Positions 11,292 to 23,378 of a stretch of DNA of 64,000 nucleotides are shown piece by piece (the first letter of the stretch is position 1; every line of letters starts with the position of its first letter). Location: contig OZ345354.1 of NCBI GenBank assembly GCA_977006965.1, positions 1,488,001-1,552,000 of the forward strand. The letters run 5' to 3'. The position numbers and the translations under genes were made by a program. Below the pieces are notes generated by a model, which searched no databases, had not been told where the DNA came from, and saw only the letters and a list, made by a program, of their open reading frames with translations. The stretch is from Phymatolithon calcareum. Its lineage: Eukaryota; Rhodophyta; Florideophyceae; Hapalidiales.

Positions 11292-12600
11292 CGAGAACTT
11301 ACGCTGCTGCGCAATGTTCTCGATAACCCAATGAAACATGATCCTGATGAGGAGCTTGCACAAATATGTATACATTATACTGAGGGACAAGAAAGCCACG
11401 GAAAGCTCGGAAAGCTATGGTCGTTCACCATGCGCAGAGTGATCTCGAGTACGATTCTTGCGGTACGTGACGAGGAGTTCGACAAAGCGGACGCTCCGGC
11501 AAGCGAGACGTTTGGTCGCACCGAGCCCCCGTGGCTAGACTCTTTCGGTGTCGACAAGGAGACTAGGCGCCACGTAAGCGAGGTCATTCAGCACTTAGAG
11601 ACCACTGAGGACATGGCCAAAGCACTTGATGATGAGGCATTTCTAAACAGGAGGAAGCGTTTGCGGTACGATGTGGAGCCGGCAGACAAGCACGAACCCG
11701 AGCGTGACTATTTAATAAGGAAGATGAAGGGCGTATTGGCACGAAACTGGACGCACGGGCGGGCAGAAGCGAGAAAACGAATCGTGGCGGAGCTTCTTTG
11801 CGTTTTGGAGAAAATTCGCGAATTCCCCAGCCCTGATGCGGCGTCTAGCAGGTTCAGGTTCCAATTTCATCCGGCGAAACGCGAAGAGGAGAATAAGATT
11901 CCTGAAAATATCCAAAATACTATTTGGGATATTGCGACGTCAAAAACAGCAGGGGACAGTATTGATGCTGTGGATAGCGACAACATGTCGGCGCTAACCA
12001 ATTTGGCGAATTCGTTTCCGAGTCTCTGGGTCACATTGCACTACGAGCGCGAGATCAAAGGCGTGGACTGTAATATCGCTGAAAACTCGTCAGTTCCTCT
12101 TGTTTGGCGAGCGAATAAAAACGTAAGCCTGCATCAGATTGCATGTCCTTACGGCCTCACTCTACACTCCAAACATTGAGTACGTCATGCGATCTTCCGG
12201 CATCGCGTTGAGGGCGTTTCATGTCCTAGCGATTGGGATTCGCGGCCTTCTACGCCAGCATTTGGGCAAAAGTCTATCCGAGATAAAGGCTGCAGCACTT
12301 GGAAAAGTGACGATGGATTTTCTAGAGAAAGAAGACATAGTCCACGCCACTACGTTTTGCGCAAAAATAGACGAAGGAAAACCGGTTCCAGCGGGCTCAG
12401 CACAGTCGTACCGGAATTCGATGCTGAACATGACATCCGCGGAATATAAGAAGGAGCTGGAAGAGTCTGCAAGAGCTCAGGCGGCCGCAGAAGCTCGCGA
12501 AGCACGTGAACATGAGGCATCAAATGAAGCAATCTCGCATGTTTACGAGGAGGATAGACGTGGGACACCCCGGAATTTGAGGGAGTCGTTTCTACAGTGA
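11286..12600 (+). pseudogene. Transposon accessory protein, copy 1 (frameshifted)
   Basis: The protein is homologous over most of its length to the intact 581-residue protein at 21363-23108. Shared marks are GKLWSF/GKLWSW, a W(L/M)(R/D)SFG block about 50 residues later, and a block around ALRAFHVLAIGIRGL against RIIHVTALALRGL. Two frames (11286-12179, then 12139-12600) cover it. The frame changes where the 10 bases gcatcagatt (12131-12140) precede a second gcat; skipping those 10 bases restores alignment to copy 2. The C-terminus is an alanine/glutamate-rich helix. Function unknown; presumably it assists the transposase at 14268-18548. Start chosen at the first ATG. Confidence 0.6.
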
Positions 12601-12700
12601 TGTTTTAGGCTCACGTGTCTGTAATTGTTTACGAGTGTCCTCTGCGTTTTGGTACACATATTATGTCTCCTTCTAAAGTCAAATAAAACAGCCTTTCGAT

Positions 12701-14005
12701 TTATTGTGTTTGAAGTGCCTGTTCCGCTTCCGACGAGCAAAGTAGATTTTGTAGTGTCGCTCCATTAATAGCCCCATCAAAAATTGTTTGTACTGACTTT
12801 GTGAGCTTAACGGTCCGAATAACGACAGCAGGGAAAAAAAAACGCAAAGTTCCCGGGACGAGATGAGGATCAGCGTTTCTAGGATGTGGACTGTCTGCAC
12901 ATCTGTCCCACCGCATTACAAAAGACTTGTCTACGTTTGTAGCTGGCGCATTACGTCGCAGTCGCTTAGGCGCCCCACGCGAATTTTCCGGTATTGGCTC
13001 GTAGAGATCATGCTCCACGGGAATCGAGAAGCCAAGAAGTGCATCTCGATCGTTTTCTCTGAGCAAAAAGCCTTCTTCCCATGAGCTGTGCTCAAAATTT
13101 GTCGTTTTCTGGTGCAGAACGTAAATCTTCGATCCGGATTTGTCTTGAGGAGTGAGCATGCTTCTCGCTAAAATTATCTTGCGCTCTTAGTAGCTTCCAC
13201 GGTCATATGTGGTGTCGACACCCAGCACTTGCACGCGGCATAGAATACGTGAAGAGCTGTAGTTGACAGCTCTTTCCCGATAAACTCCAGTTTCGCGTCG
13301 ATCGGAAGACATGTGTAAGGCATCGCATATACCGGCGAAAGCCTCGAACGCGATCTCTATAGTGCCGAGTTTTGCTGTAGACGCGTACATAGCATTAAAA
13401 GGAGATGGGAAAATGGCGCATTGAAAGGTGCATTGTCGCATGAAGTACGAAATCATCAGTCGAATGTTGAACAGAGTACAGTCGGTTTGTCTGGAGCGCA
13501 GAGTTATCTGCCGAATCGAGTTGGATTTTCCGAGAGATGCGTAGCTTTTCGATAGCACTGGGTGTGGTGCTTCCAAGACTTTCGCAGCCGCTATGTTTGC
13601 ATATAGAAGCGCGCGCTGAAGAGATCGCTCGGATAATGAGGACGGGCCTCGAGCAATACCATCAGTCTCCTGTGCCAACTGCTTTGTGCGCTGAAGCTCG
13701 GCGGCCAGCTCCGCCATTTGGTTCGATAGAGCCACTTGGGACAGCTGGAGGTGCTGAATATCCTGGCAATGGGCACTGTCCTGAGCTCTATCTTTGAGAA
13801 CGGAAGGATCTTGCATAGTGAATCTCTCGCGGAAGGTCGCAGAAAGCGACAGACGCCGTTCGGCTTGCTCGCCGTTGTCATCCATTAGTTCAGAAAACCT
13901 GATGTAGAGGTTGACATCCAGTTCGCGTTCCAAATGAATTGACCGGCCCGAATTCTGCAGGGTGTGATCGATAAGCAGGACAGAATTAGGCTTGTCTACG
14001 GCCAA
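12701..14005 (-). pseudogene. Third transposon protein, copy 1 (one in-frame stop)
   Basis: The frame 14005-13187 and the frame 13159-12701 are in the same phase, separated by one TAA (13187-13189, possibly from CAA), so this is one ~434-residue product with a nonsense change. The first half holds a probable coiled coil (LSNQMAELAAELQRTKQLAQ). Both halves align with the broken plus-strand gene at 29822-30775, for instance YRERAVNYSS against YRERRCKQNF and KSFVMRWDR against YSFQLTWERN. No known domain recognised. It is divergent from the transposase across a ~260-bp gap, so the two may share control. Confidence 0.55.
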
Positions 14006-14267
14006 ATTGGAACACGGTGCAGCTGGAACATGTCAATGGCACACCACCGCTGAGCTCCGACGTCAAATTACCGTCGAACAGTAAATCGGAATACCAATAA
14101 CCAGTAGGTGGACAGCAAAATACACATAAAAATGACCGTCGCCCGATGAGTCACCGTCGGCCATGGGCTGGAGATATTAGCTAGTCACCCATTACATTTA
14201 CGGCATTCCTTCCCATTTTCTCAGTTACGCGCGCAATTCTATCACCGGTTGGAAAAACGGTGACCAA
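14006..14267. promoter_or_regulatory. Divergent spacer with ACCGTCG repeats
   Basis: Between the third-protein gene (minus) and the transposase (plus). It contains accgtcg three times on the plus strand, at 14070, 14135 and 14153. The same heptamer occurs downstream of the transposase at 18971 and, inverted, at 19103. CACTA-type transposons carry short subterminal repeats bound by their own proteins, so these may be binding sites. This is inference. Confidence 0.35.
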
Positions 14268-17200
14268 ATGAGGGAAGGGAAGAAGAGAAGACGAAGCAGG
14301 TATCGATTTCGCGTGCCCAACCTCCGGGCACCGATACAAGCTGCACCACGACCTGATCCCCCCGTCTAATGATACGACCTCTATTACCCCCAATCCGTCA
14401 CCCCAAAGCCATCTGAACTCTCTGCTCCGTCTGCCCGGGAATACGGAAGCGGCCTCATCAGTCCTTCCCCGACTCAACGTCGCCGAACCAGATGATATTT
14501 CTAATGGAGACGGGAGGTGCGATGCTGAAGAAGAGCTCATGATAAGCGCGGAAATGGATGAAGAAGAAGATGCGGAACTTCTAAGATGCAGGGAACACGT
14601 TCTAGAGTCTTACCCTGATACTTCACGTGTAGGAGAACTCGAGTTCGAGTGTACACTACCACCGGAGGAGATGTCCGGATATGCAGATACGAGATCGCGT
14701 GCACGACGAGAACTTTCAGATGCGCTCTCCGTTTCCTTCCCAGCTGATGATTCTGTCCCGGACAACATAGGCCTTGTATCTACAAGTCTTCAGCTTGCAA
14801 ATTGGAGAGTTCTATGGGCTCTTGTTCTAACGAACGGGAGCAATAAGCTGACGAAGGCACAATATCAGTGCATGCGCGTTCTTGGGGATGCTATTATTGC
14901 GAGCAAAGAAGCATCCTGGAGAGAGAGCAATCTTGAATCCGATTCTACTCCTATATCGGATTTCATGCGATTACGATGCCTGCCGCATTTCAGTACTCTG
15001 CACAGAACATTCAGACCCCTTCTTCTCCGCGTGATGGTACCAAGAGAAACAGAGACAATCCTTGACGTGGGCAGATCCAAAGCTGGAACCATCACGAGAG
15101 AAACCAAGTGTCCTGTTCAAGTAATACTCCCGAGCGAGTACGCGCGTGCGGACATTTATACTGGTCCAGTCTGGTCCAAAATTCGGTCAACTTCCCTTTC
15201 CGCGAACCTGGAAAGGGGCAACGTTGGCGAGTTGGAACGAGATTACGGCTCCTTCGCGAGACCCGCGATTTCCACATCAGATTGTGTAGATACGTGGCCT
15301 TTGGTTGCCGCAAGAAGCTGGTTCTACGGGACCCAACGCGGTCTACACTTGGACGCTCCGTCTACCACGAGAGAATCTTCGTCCTTTGCAGAAACGGGCG
15401 ATCAAATTGCGGTCACTCTCTTCAGCGGAGTGTTCGATCTCCCGGAGCAGATGCAACGCTGTTTCGGCTCTGCAGTGCTCTCGACCACGCCATCACGTTA
15501 CGCAGTTATTCAAGAGGCTGTTCTACATTCTTGGACAGTGCATCATTCCGTGCGACACCAGGATCCCAATTTCGTAGACAATGGGACAAGTCCGGTTTGC
15601 GAGCGCGACGAGGCAATTTCTAAGATTTTCAATTTCGTTTCGTATGTCTCCCCGTTGGATTCTGTACATGTCGATATTCCTGAGTTTCCTACCGGAGAAG
15701 ATAGTGATACGCAGGATGTGCAAGGTGCTTTATCAGGCGAGCCCCCGATTACGAAAAAAGTATCAGCACGAATGAAGGAAGCTATGAGGGCAAGACAGGC
15801 AGCACTGAAGCAGAAGAAACTGGAGATAGAAATCGCGTGGAGAGATTGGAAAAAGCCAATTCTAAAGCCTGGGGACTATGTAACAATGATTCGTCCACTC
15901 AACTCAGACTCTTCGACAGCTGTCGACAGCGATAACTCTCCTACTACTATGCTAACAAGTGTTGACAAGCGCTCTCGGGTGTGCATTGTAAGCCGGTTTA
16001 GGGTAGAGCATGAGGAGCTAAGCAGACACATTTTCTGGATTCCTGGTAGTACAGATTTGGATGAAGCTGTGAGCAACTCTCCAAAAAATGATGCAAGTCT
16101 TCTGAGGTTTTGTTCTTCCGTGTCTTCTAGTTCATCCGATGACTTTTTCCTCTCCGTTCGAAAAGTCTCATTGCTTTCTGCACATCCGGGGCTCCGTAAA
16201 TACGATAAGTACACACCTGTGAGCAGTGTCGGAACCTTAAGCACCGGCGAGCCGTACTGTGTGTACCGTTTTCTGTTGTATTGGGATGGGTTTGAGGTGC
16301 AGACAGGTAAGTCAGCTTCAGGAGATGGCTTCTACCTTATTTGCCTCAATCTATCTATCTCCTCTCGCAGCTCTCCGAACGCCGTCCGCATCGTAAGTCT
16401 GACACCTCCAGAGGTCAGTGGTGATGGAGTACTCCAAATGATACTTGACGACATTACCCTGGGAATGACTACAGGGATTCTGGACTTCGATGCAGAAGGA
16501 AGAAAACGGCGCATTTTCCTAGACCTAGTAGGATTCATCGGGGATACGCCCGCTCTGAACCACCACTTGGACGTTCTTGGGCACAACTCAACTGCGTGTT
16601 GCCATTTGTGCCGTTTCTGTCGTGGGTCTAAATCGCTACTTGGCAGCAGATATTCTCATAGATCCGCGCATGGAATGGTTTCCCATGCTGAAAGAGGGTT
16701 TTCCAGCACACTGCTGTCCGGGATTGTGGACCGCAGCGCGAAGCATGCCGTCTGCTGGGTATGAAACCTTCCCCATCGCCAAGCGCACAAATCTTGACTA
16801 AGTTTCGTGACGCAATGCATGCTGTTAGGTATAGGATACCCAGGACAAGCACCGGTCAGCCGGTAGTGCCACATGAGCTCGACCCTTACAAAGGGTGCTT
16901 TGTAGCTCCTGATCATCTGCTCGCAGGACATTTTCAGGACTGTTTGAACCGCTCCCTCCACTTACTCCCGTCTCATTCATATCGGAGGGCTTGTGAAGTA
17001 TTTATGCTAAGGTTTCTAGAGGACTCTGGACTTCCAATTCAAAACCGCTTGGTTGACTACGACAAGAAGTCTCTTTTTTCAATGTCCATGAGCGAGCTTT
17101 ACTCTCTATCAGTTGTTGCAGAAACAGCTCTGATTTGTGGATGTAATGCGGAATCTGCAAACTCGAGTGAGACAATGATCACCAAAAAATGCCGAGATTC

Positions 17201-18548
17201 TATCAGACTGGTAGGCTCGTGTGGTCGACTAATATCATTGTTGTGGTTCTTCCCTTCACTGTATCGAGACGGAAGGCCTGCTGTACAGGAATTCGAAGAG
17301 AACTGTGGAGAGACACACATACAGCAGGTGCAAGAGATGACGGCGTCACATTTGGAAAGATTGGTTGCGATATGTAGAATGGAGGATTCCGACGTGCTGC
17401 TTCTCGAAAATAGAAGGTGCCCAAGACAAAAACGCATCCAACTCATCAGGATACACCGCGAAACTTTGATTGCTATTCGAACTGTGGATAAGCCTAACGT
17501 GCACCGCTTGTGGGAGCTTGTTCACACGACACTGCCCATGGTCAGCTATGTAGGTCGCATAGGGGAGCTTGTCCTCGAACGAACACATCAAGATCTAAAA
17601 CGGGCTATAAAGCAGTCAAACAACCGAGACATACAGCTCCATTGCATGCGAAGTGCCGCATTTAACGACTCGCAAGGTCGAATCACGATGCTTGTGCACG
17701 GCGCATTATCCGGCGACAAGTCTGCGCTCCGCGGATGCTTTCGCCTCCTCGCTGGTCGTGAGGCATTAGCAGAAGTCAGTGGATCTCCCACTCCGGAACA
17801 CTTTAGAAAAGTACTGCAAGCCTTCGGCCCTTCCGGCTGTCTGGGCTACGAGCTTTTATCTCTTTGCCGGACTGTTCTGTCCAAAAGAGCCGATACGCAA
17901 CAGGAAACGTGGCGTCTGTACGGAGCGGTACAGAACATACATGATATACCTGACCAGTCTTCGTCTCTCGCCAAAGTTCTCTCTTGCCTACAGTTCGCAT
18001 TTGGGGAAAATTTGAATGACTTCGCCGTCAGCTACGGCAACACTGTGGTGTTCATGTTTCCGAATAATACGCAAGGTGTGCGACTTAGACGCGGAGATGT
18101 TCTTGGCATCCTGTCATATAGTCCAGGTGACCCGTCATTTCACCAACCGTTTGTCATCAAGGTTAACTCTATGGACAGTGTTTTTCATTGGGAGGAAAGT
18201 TGTGGCTCTTCATTATGGTGTGCTCTTCATTTTCTATCATTGACACCCGAAACAGGTGCTCCCACTTACTACGCTGCTGTTCTGCCTGTGGAAATGGTGA
18301 CTACGGGGAGAAACAGTGAGAATTTGAGGTTTTCACGATGCAGAGTTCGCCTTCATGACACAATCTCTATCGCTCAGTTGGATTCCAGTATTAGAGCCTG
18401 TGGGGTGTTGCACGACTGCTGTGAGTCCTCATGCAAGCCCTGCCCGATCAGAATATCTATAGTACATAATGGTAGCTGTTCCCCACTGCAAGCCGGAATT
18501 TTTTTTGCGTTGACAAGGGACAAAGGCTACCGTCCTCGCCAGGGATAG
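14268..18548 (+). pseudogene. Large DDE transposase, copy 1 (frameshifted)
   Basis: Homologous end to end with the intact 1387-residue protein at 23379-27542. The likely start is the ATG at 14268, giving a basic tract KKRRRSRYR that matches KRRRRSRHR of copy 2. The frame then shifts by about 14345 and runs open to 16764. A second shift at the T-run 16699-16702 moves coding to the frame ending at 18548. Retained marks: WDGF (candidate first Asp, near 16286), GDTPAL and GHNSTACCHLC (zinc-binding-like, near 16540-16610), ELVLERTHQDLKRA with SNNR (candidate Glu, near 17566), and the shared C-terminal motif FALTRDKGYRPRQG. Family: distantly like CACTA/Plavaka transposases. Inactive as it stands. 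Confidence 0.65.
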
Positions 18549-19481
18549 AGTATTCTTGGAATAATGATGGCAATTGACGTAGAAAGAGACATGTAAACCG
18601 AGTATTTCAATATCATTCCAAAGCAACAACTGTACAGGTCTGAATGATGGACGACCGTACCGCTCACTGGTAATTATTTCTGTTCCTACCACTACAGATA
18701 TGTCCTGTCTCAGCGGACTGGTATCCAGGGAGGGTTCTCGACGCATGACTTCAGTACGCGAGTAAGTCTGCGCCGCTTAGGTCCATTGTGCTCCGAATAA
18801 ACGCGCCTCTCCAGGTTTGAAAATCTCGCCACATCACACCCCATGGATGGCCTCAACATGCATGCTGCGTCCACGCATCATCAGGAAAAGTGCTGGACTT
18901 AAAAGGTAGCCTTGACCCTAATTTGCATAGTCGAGCCGATGCTGGTATTTCTGAGTGCTATTTCAAAGGTACCGTCGAGGTCGACGATAATTCGGCGAGG
19001 ATGTACGGCAAAAATACTGTCTACTTGGCGGTACTTTTATCGTCTGCGAATAATTAGGTTTTCGTCGACGTCCCCGACATTAAAACTTCCGACGTTGTCA
19101 TACGACGGTAAAATTACAATCGGACACTGAATATGCTTCCCCAGTGTTTCCCCTGATATCACACAGTAAAACTTCCCAAGAAGTGCACTGCAGGCGCAAC
19201 CGGTGCCAAATTACTCATAGTGTATGAACTGAAAAGTAGTTATTCCAGAACTGAAAATATGATCGTTTTAGAGCTGCGAAGCTGTACGGTCGTGGGCATA
19301 AGACGCTCTGGATATTTTGATTGGGTAGAACAGAACCAGTGCAAGTCGCATAGGACAACCAGGGGGATTAGAATGCTGGAAATCGAATGCCGAGGTTCTG
19401 AATGCAGGACTGACTTATGTTAGTCATAGCAATTGTGGCAGGTCTAGACGTCAGCTTTCGAAGTTCTGTAGTCGAATTTGA
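18549..19481. other. Right flank of transposase copy 1
   Basis: No gene supported. Between 18960 and 19130 are clustered copies of accgtcg and related cgtcgacg motifs on both strands. They look like subterminal transposon repeats, but no terminus could be fixed. Confidence 0.3.
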
Positions 19482-19657
19482 GAGGCTCTCCTTTAAAACC
19501 TTCAATCCGCTCATGTACGACAGTTTTAAGCCTTGCTGAAGGGAAATCCAATGGTCAATAAGAGCATTGGAGGCTCTCCAACGAAACCTGCAATCCTCTC
19601 ATGCACGACCGTTTTAACCCTTTCTGAAGGGAAATCCAATGCTCAATAAGAGCATTG
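19482..19657. repeat. Two tandem 88-bp repeats
   Basis: Units 19482-19569 and 19570-19657 both start gaggctctcc and end gagcattg. They share the block ctgaagggaaatccaatg and differ by scattered substitutions only. No coding function seen. Confidence 0.75.
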
Positions 19658-20118
19658 AAGCTATGCACAAAGGACTGGGAAAGGCACGGACCTGCCATAG
19701 AGAGGAATGTTTCTCGACTTTAGTACAAATGACAGGGATCATTTTTAGTGATCACTATCTACGTTCTATCTGCTACCTAAAGATCATAGTAGACTAAAAG
19801 GAACTTCACTGTATTCAAGGCTTGCCCTATTCGTGCAACGTCTTCTCCTGCACTTCATCGGTATCACCACTTTCGAATGGAAAGGGTGAAAACGCGTCAG
19901 ATAGGTTCGATGAAATATGTACAATATAACCTCGTGGCGTCGCGAAAACGCTCAAGATAAAAATCAGTGCACTATGAAGATGAGAATGACGTACAGTATG
20001 GACATCATGGCGAGCAACATTACGCACCCTTTCTGAAGCGCATGCTTCGGTGTCATTCGAAACTGGTCCGCTTCGGCGTCTATGAAAAGATAAATTTGAG
20101 AGCATTAATTCACGCTTT
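19658..20118. other. Spacer
   Basis: No supported gene. It contains a short duplicated tgatc / gatca motif near 19736-19755. Confidence 0.3.
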
Positions 20119-20536
20119 GCAAAAGAAAATACGGTGGAATTAACTGTAGAAGGTTAGACGTTGCAGACTGTGGGCTGCATTTACATGAATGCTATGGACC
20201 GTCGTAGTGCGAAATCCAAACGGAAATCTTAGTGTGGCCGTAGAAGGCTGCACGCATTGCAAAAAAACGCAGTAGAATTGACAGTAGAAGGTTATGCATT
20301 TAGAATTGTGGCTGTAGTTACATGAATGCTATGGAGTGTTGTAGCGCGAACTTCAAACCAGGAATCCTGAGTGCGACCATGGTACGCTGCATGCATTGCA
20401 AATGAAAACGCAGTAGAATTGAGAGTAGAAGTTGATAAGCTGTTGACTGCGGCTGTAGCTGCACGTATGCTATGGGCCGTCTCAGTGCGAACTTCAAAAC
20501 GGAAATCCAAAATGCGGCTGCGGCTCGCTGTCTCCA
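20119..20536. repeat. Three tandem ~140-bp repeats
   Basis: Units begin at 20119, 20259 and 20398, each with gcaaa followed by (a)cgcagtagaattg or a variant, then a conserved tgctatgg about 80 bases on and gcgaa(c)ttcaaa. Period is 139-140 bases. They lie just left of transposon copy 2 and could be its subterminal repeats or an independent minisatellite. Confidence 0.65.
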
Positions 20537-20667
20537 TGGCTCTTCAGTGATAGATGAAGTGGAATGTTTTGCAACACATGCCATTACTGTGAGCTCTCAC
20601 AAATCAAGAGAAGACATAGAATTAGTAAGTGGTCAATTGGAATCTTACCTAAGGTCGAGAACAGGAG

Positions 20668-20985
20668 TTGGAGATCTTACCCAACGTTAAAACATGGAAC
20701 CATGATGATGAAGGCGACGTTGCACGATTGTTCAACAATATTGGACTCGACCCCATCCGCGTCGCGATATTCGGCCTCGGTATGAACCGTACAGATTTCT
20801 GGGGTAATCAGTTCTGTTTGGGGCGCGCCCACGGAATATATACTGTACATTGTGCTTATATAGCCGACAAAACATCCGAAGGCGATGATGTACGGTTCTC
20901 GTGCGAATCCGCCACGCCCGGCAAACCCGAACCGAACGTTACGACATTCAAACACAGTAGCAGACGTGACCGGTCGTGTTCGTAA
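20668..20985 (+). CDS. Small unrecognised protein, 105 residues
   Basis: Open frame with protein-like composition (for example VARLFNNIGLDPIRVAIFGL) upstream of the intact accessory gene. No domain recognised. It may be a remnant of an older transposon gene or a chance frame. Confidence 0.25.
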   Translation: MEILPNVKTWNHDDEGDVARLFNNIGLDPIRVAIFGLGMNRTDFWGNQFCLGRAHGIYTVHCAYIADKTSEGDDVRFSCESATPGKPEPNVTTFKHSSRRDRSCS

Positions 20986-21362
20986 CGTTAATTTGGCGAG
21001 AGGAGACCACTCGGAACCAGCTGCTTCCGAAAGATCGTTTCATAAAGCCTCCATCCCGGCGCTCTGTACCGAACATCAGTTTGACCCACATGTGATACTA
21101 CTGTAAACCAGGAGAGGAAGGAGCTCCACTGGCAGTACAATGATTGAAACGAGTACTGTAAGGCACGTATACCTCGCTAGCTGGACAATTTTCCGCGCGG
21201 CCCGGGACACATAGGACAGAAAGCATACCGGAGAGCGATTCGTGTCTACATGCACCTCAAGCTGGCGGACCATCCGTGGCAGAGAACCAACCTCTTGCTT
21301 GTGAGTCCGCGTGCGCAGAGAGACTGATTATTTCCTGCAGCGTTCCCTTCTGTGTCAGCGCA

Positions 21363-23108
21363 ATGACGGGAAGCAGAGAACGGGGTTCACTGCGCACGTC
21401 AGATGCTAGCGTAGATCCCGTCAAAGACTCCGCCATGGCCACGTTTACCCGAGAGATAGGCCTCGTGGATGAGAAGCTCGTAAAGTGCATCAAAGATCAG
21501 ATGCAAGCTGAACTGTTGAAGCTCCGCGTTAAGGTTCAGGCGAATTTCGATGAGTTTCATCTGCTAATTGGGAGCAGGACCACTTCCTCGCATATTGGTC
21601 CAAGCTCATTGAAAGCCAGAGTCGGTTCGAAGCGTGAACAACCGGAGATGGACGATGTACCGCACTTGTCGCAGTTGCTCATCAAGGAGAAGCACCGTGC
21701 GCCGATTTCCAAGCATCTCATAATGCTTTCAGTGATGTGCTTCGTGAATGAGTACAAGCAGCTCGAGTCCTGGGTACCCGAGTCCATGAAGCCGATGATG
21801 ACGAGAATTTCTCCGAAGCTTTCCGACGTATCCGGGTTTGGCCTACTGTTATTTTCGAAATCTAAGGAGGACAAGATTCAAACCTACACTGGGAACATGG
21901 GGAAGCTTTGGTCTTGGATGGTGTGCAGTACTATAGCAGCAGTCATTGCTCAGTCTGTCAACGACGATTTCGAATCGAAACGACTGTTGGCACCGTCATG
22001 GATGAGGTCATTTGGTGGTTTGGAGCATGGCACAGATATTTTTGAACCGATTGTACACTGCTTAGAAAAACACAACATCGTCCCGCTCGTGAAGGAAACG
22101 AGTAAGCGCCTTAAAAAAGTGGAATCAGAAGTCACGGCTATTCTTGAAAGCGATCCTCTGCGAGGAACCCGGGAGCTGGCGACTGATTGTCTTCGGTCTG
22201 CTGTGTTGGCTGAGCTTACAGACGGGCGACTACGAGCGAGAACACGCATGTACAAGAAGTTTACTTTTGTGCTCGAGCGTATTAAGGCGTTTCCAAGCTT
22301 TGCAGCGGCGAGAGGCGCTGGGTTCGACATTGTATTCGACTGTCCGGAGACTGAGGAGGAGCTTTCTGTACCTGCTGTGGTTTTGCATGGCAGTATATGG
22401 TCAATTCCAAAAACAGCAACCGGAAGTCCTGCGGATCTCGGAATATGCGCGTCGAATATCAATCTCTTCAAGACCCATCTCCTCGGCAAATTCAAGAGCA
22501 TGAATGGGACGATAACGTACACGAAGGAAGTATTGCGGACGGATCATGATAAAGGCGATGCAATTAATCATCCAGAGGTTCTGCAGCCTTTGCTCACCTG
22601 CAAGTTTACGGAGAATTTAAACTTACATATCGTGGCCTCTGCTGTTCTCGTGGACGAGTTTCGTCTGAAGGACTTATCTGCTGTACTCTGCTACAACGCT
22701 TTATCTATACGCATTATTCATGTCACAGCGCTCGCGTTGCGGGGACTCATCGCAAGCGGGACGGGAGCAGATCTGGAGACCGCAGAGAAATGTGCTCTCG
22801 GCGATGTGATATTTGATCCTCTTGACAAAAACGATTGCGACGGTTGGGCCACGGTTGCCCTAGGTAAGCGGGCGGATGGTCTCAGGAGGCGAAAGGACAG
22901 CGCCAAGCTTATACAAATGAGGGAATCGAAGCGGTACATGACCTGGGTGGAGTACAAGAACGAGAAAAAGGAAAGGGCTCTCCGCGTTCTAGCGCAGCGT
23001 TGCGGTGGTACATCAGAAGCCGGGACAACGTCAAGCAATCATGCAGGTACACCACAACTCGCACTTGGTAATATGAACATGGATCTGTCATGGATGGACG
23101 GAAACTGA
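21363..23108 (+). CDS. Transposon accessory protein, copy 2 (intact)
   Basis: An uninterrupted 581-residue protein from the first in-frame ATG at 21363; the frame is open somewhat further upstream. The N-terminal half contains EKHRAPISKHLIMLSVMCF and the block GNMGKLWSWMVCSTIAAVI. The middle is helical with many charged residues (RLRARTRMYKKF). Near the C-terminus is RIIHVTALALRGLI, then a lysine/arginine-rich segment. It is homologous to the broken copy at 11286-12600 and to nothing I recognise. It converges with the transposase gene at 23379-27542, with ~270 bp between their stops. The repeated association in two copies is the evidence that it belongs to the transposon. A DNA-binding or complex-forming role is inference. 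Confidence 0.7.
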   Translation: MTGSRERGSLRTSDASVDPVKDSAMATFTREIGLVDEKLVKCIKDQMQAELLKLRVKVQANFDEFHLLIGSRTTSSHIGPSSLKARVGSKREQPEMDDVPHLSQLLIKEKHRAPISKHLIMLSVMCFVNEYKQLESWVPESMKPMMTRISPKLSDVSGFGLLLFSKSKEDKIQTYTGNMGKLWSWMVCSTIAAVIAQSVNDDFESKRLLAPSWMRSFGGLEHGTDIFEPIVHCLEKHNIVPLVKETSKRLKKVESEVTAILESDPLRGTRELATDCLRSAVLAELTDGRLRARTRMYKKFTFVLERIKAFPSFAAARGAGFDIVFDCPETEEELSVPAVVLHGSIWSIPKTATGSPADLGICASNINLFKTHLLGKFKSMNGTITYTKEVLRTDHDKGDAINHPEVLQPLLTCKFTENLNLHIVASAVLVDEFRLKDLSAVLCYNALSIRIIHVTALALRGLIASGTGADLETAEKCALGDVIFDPLDKNDCDGWATVALGKRADGLRRRKDSAKLIQMRESKRYMTWVEYKNEKKERALRVLAQRCGGTSEAGTTSSNHAGTPQLALGNMNMDLSWMDGN

Positions 23109-23378
23109 GGGCGTCCCGGACATGTGCGATGCGGACCGGCTGTTGTAGCATACTACCGGTCGAGGAACGTGATTTCCATGAATGTTTGTTCTGGAAAAGA
23201 CTGACTCTTGAATTACTGTTTCGAACGAGTAATAGCACTTGGTTATAAATTGTGAACAATGCGGCACTTTTGCATACTTTGCGGGTGCATTGTATATTTT
23301 GAAATGGTTTTACTGGGAGCTCATGTAGAACGGCTGGAATTCGAGTTGCGTATAACATTGTCATTGTCCTCTTTTATT

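Noticed and set aside
14181-14540. 119-residue minus-strand frame
   Set aside because: It lies opposite the N-terminal part of transposase copy 1, whose plus-strand sequence matches the basic N-terminus of copy 2.
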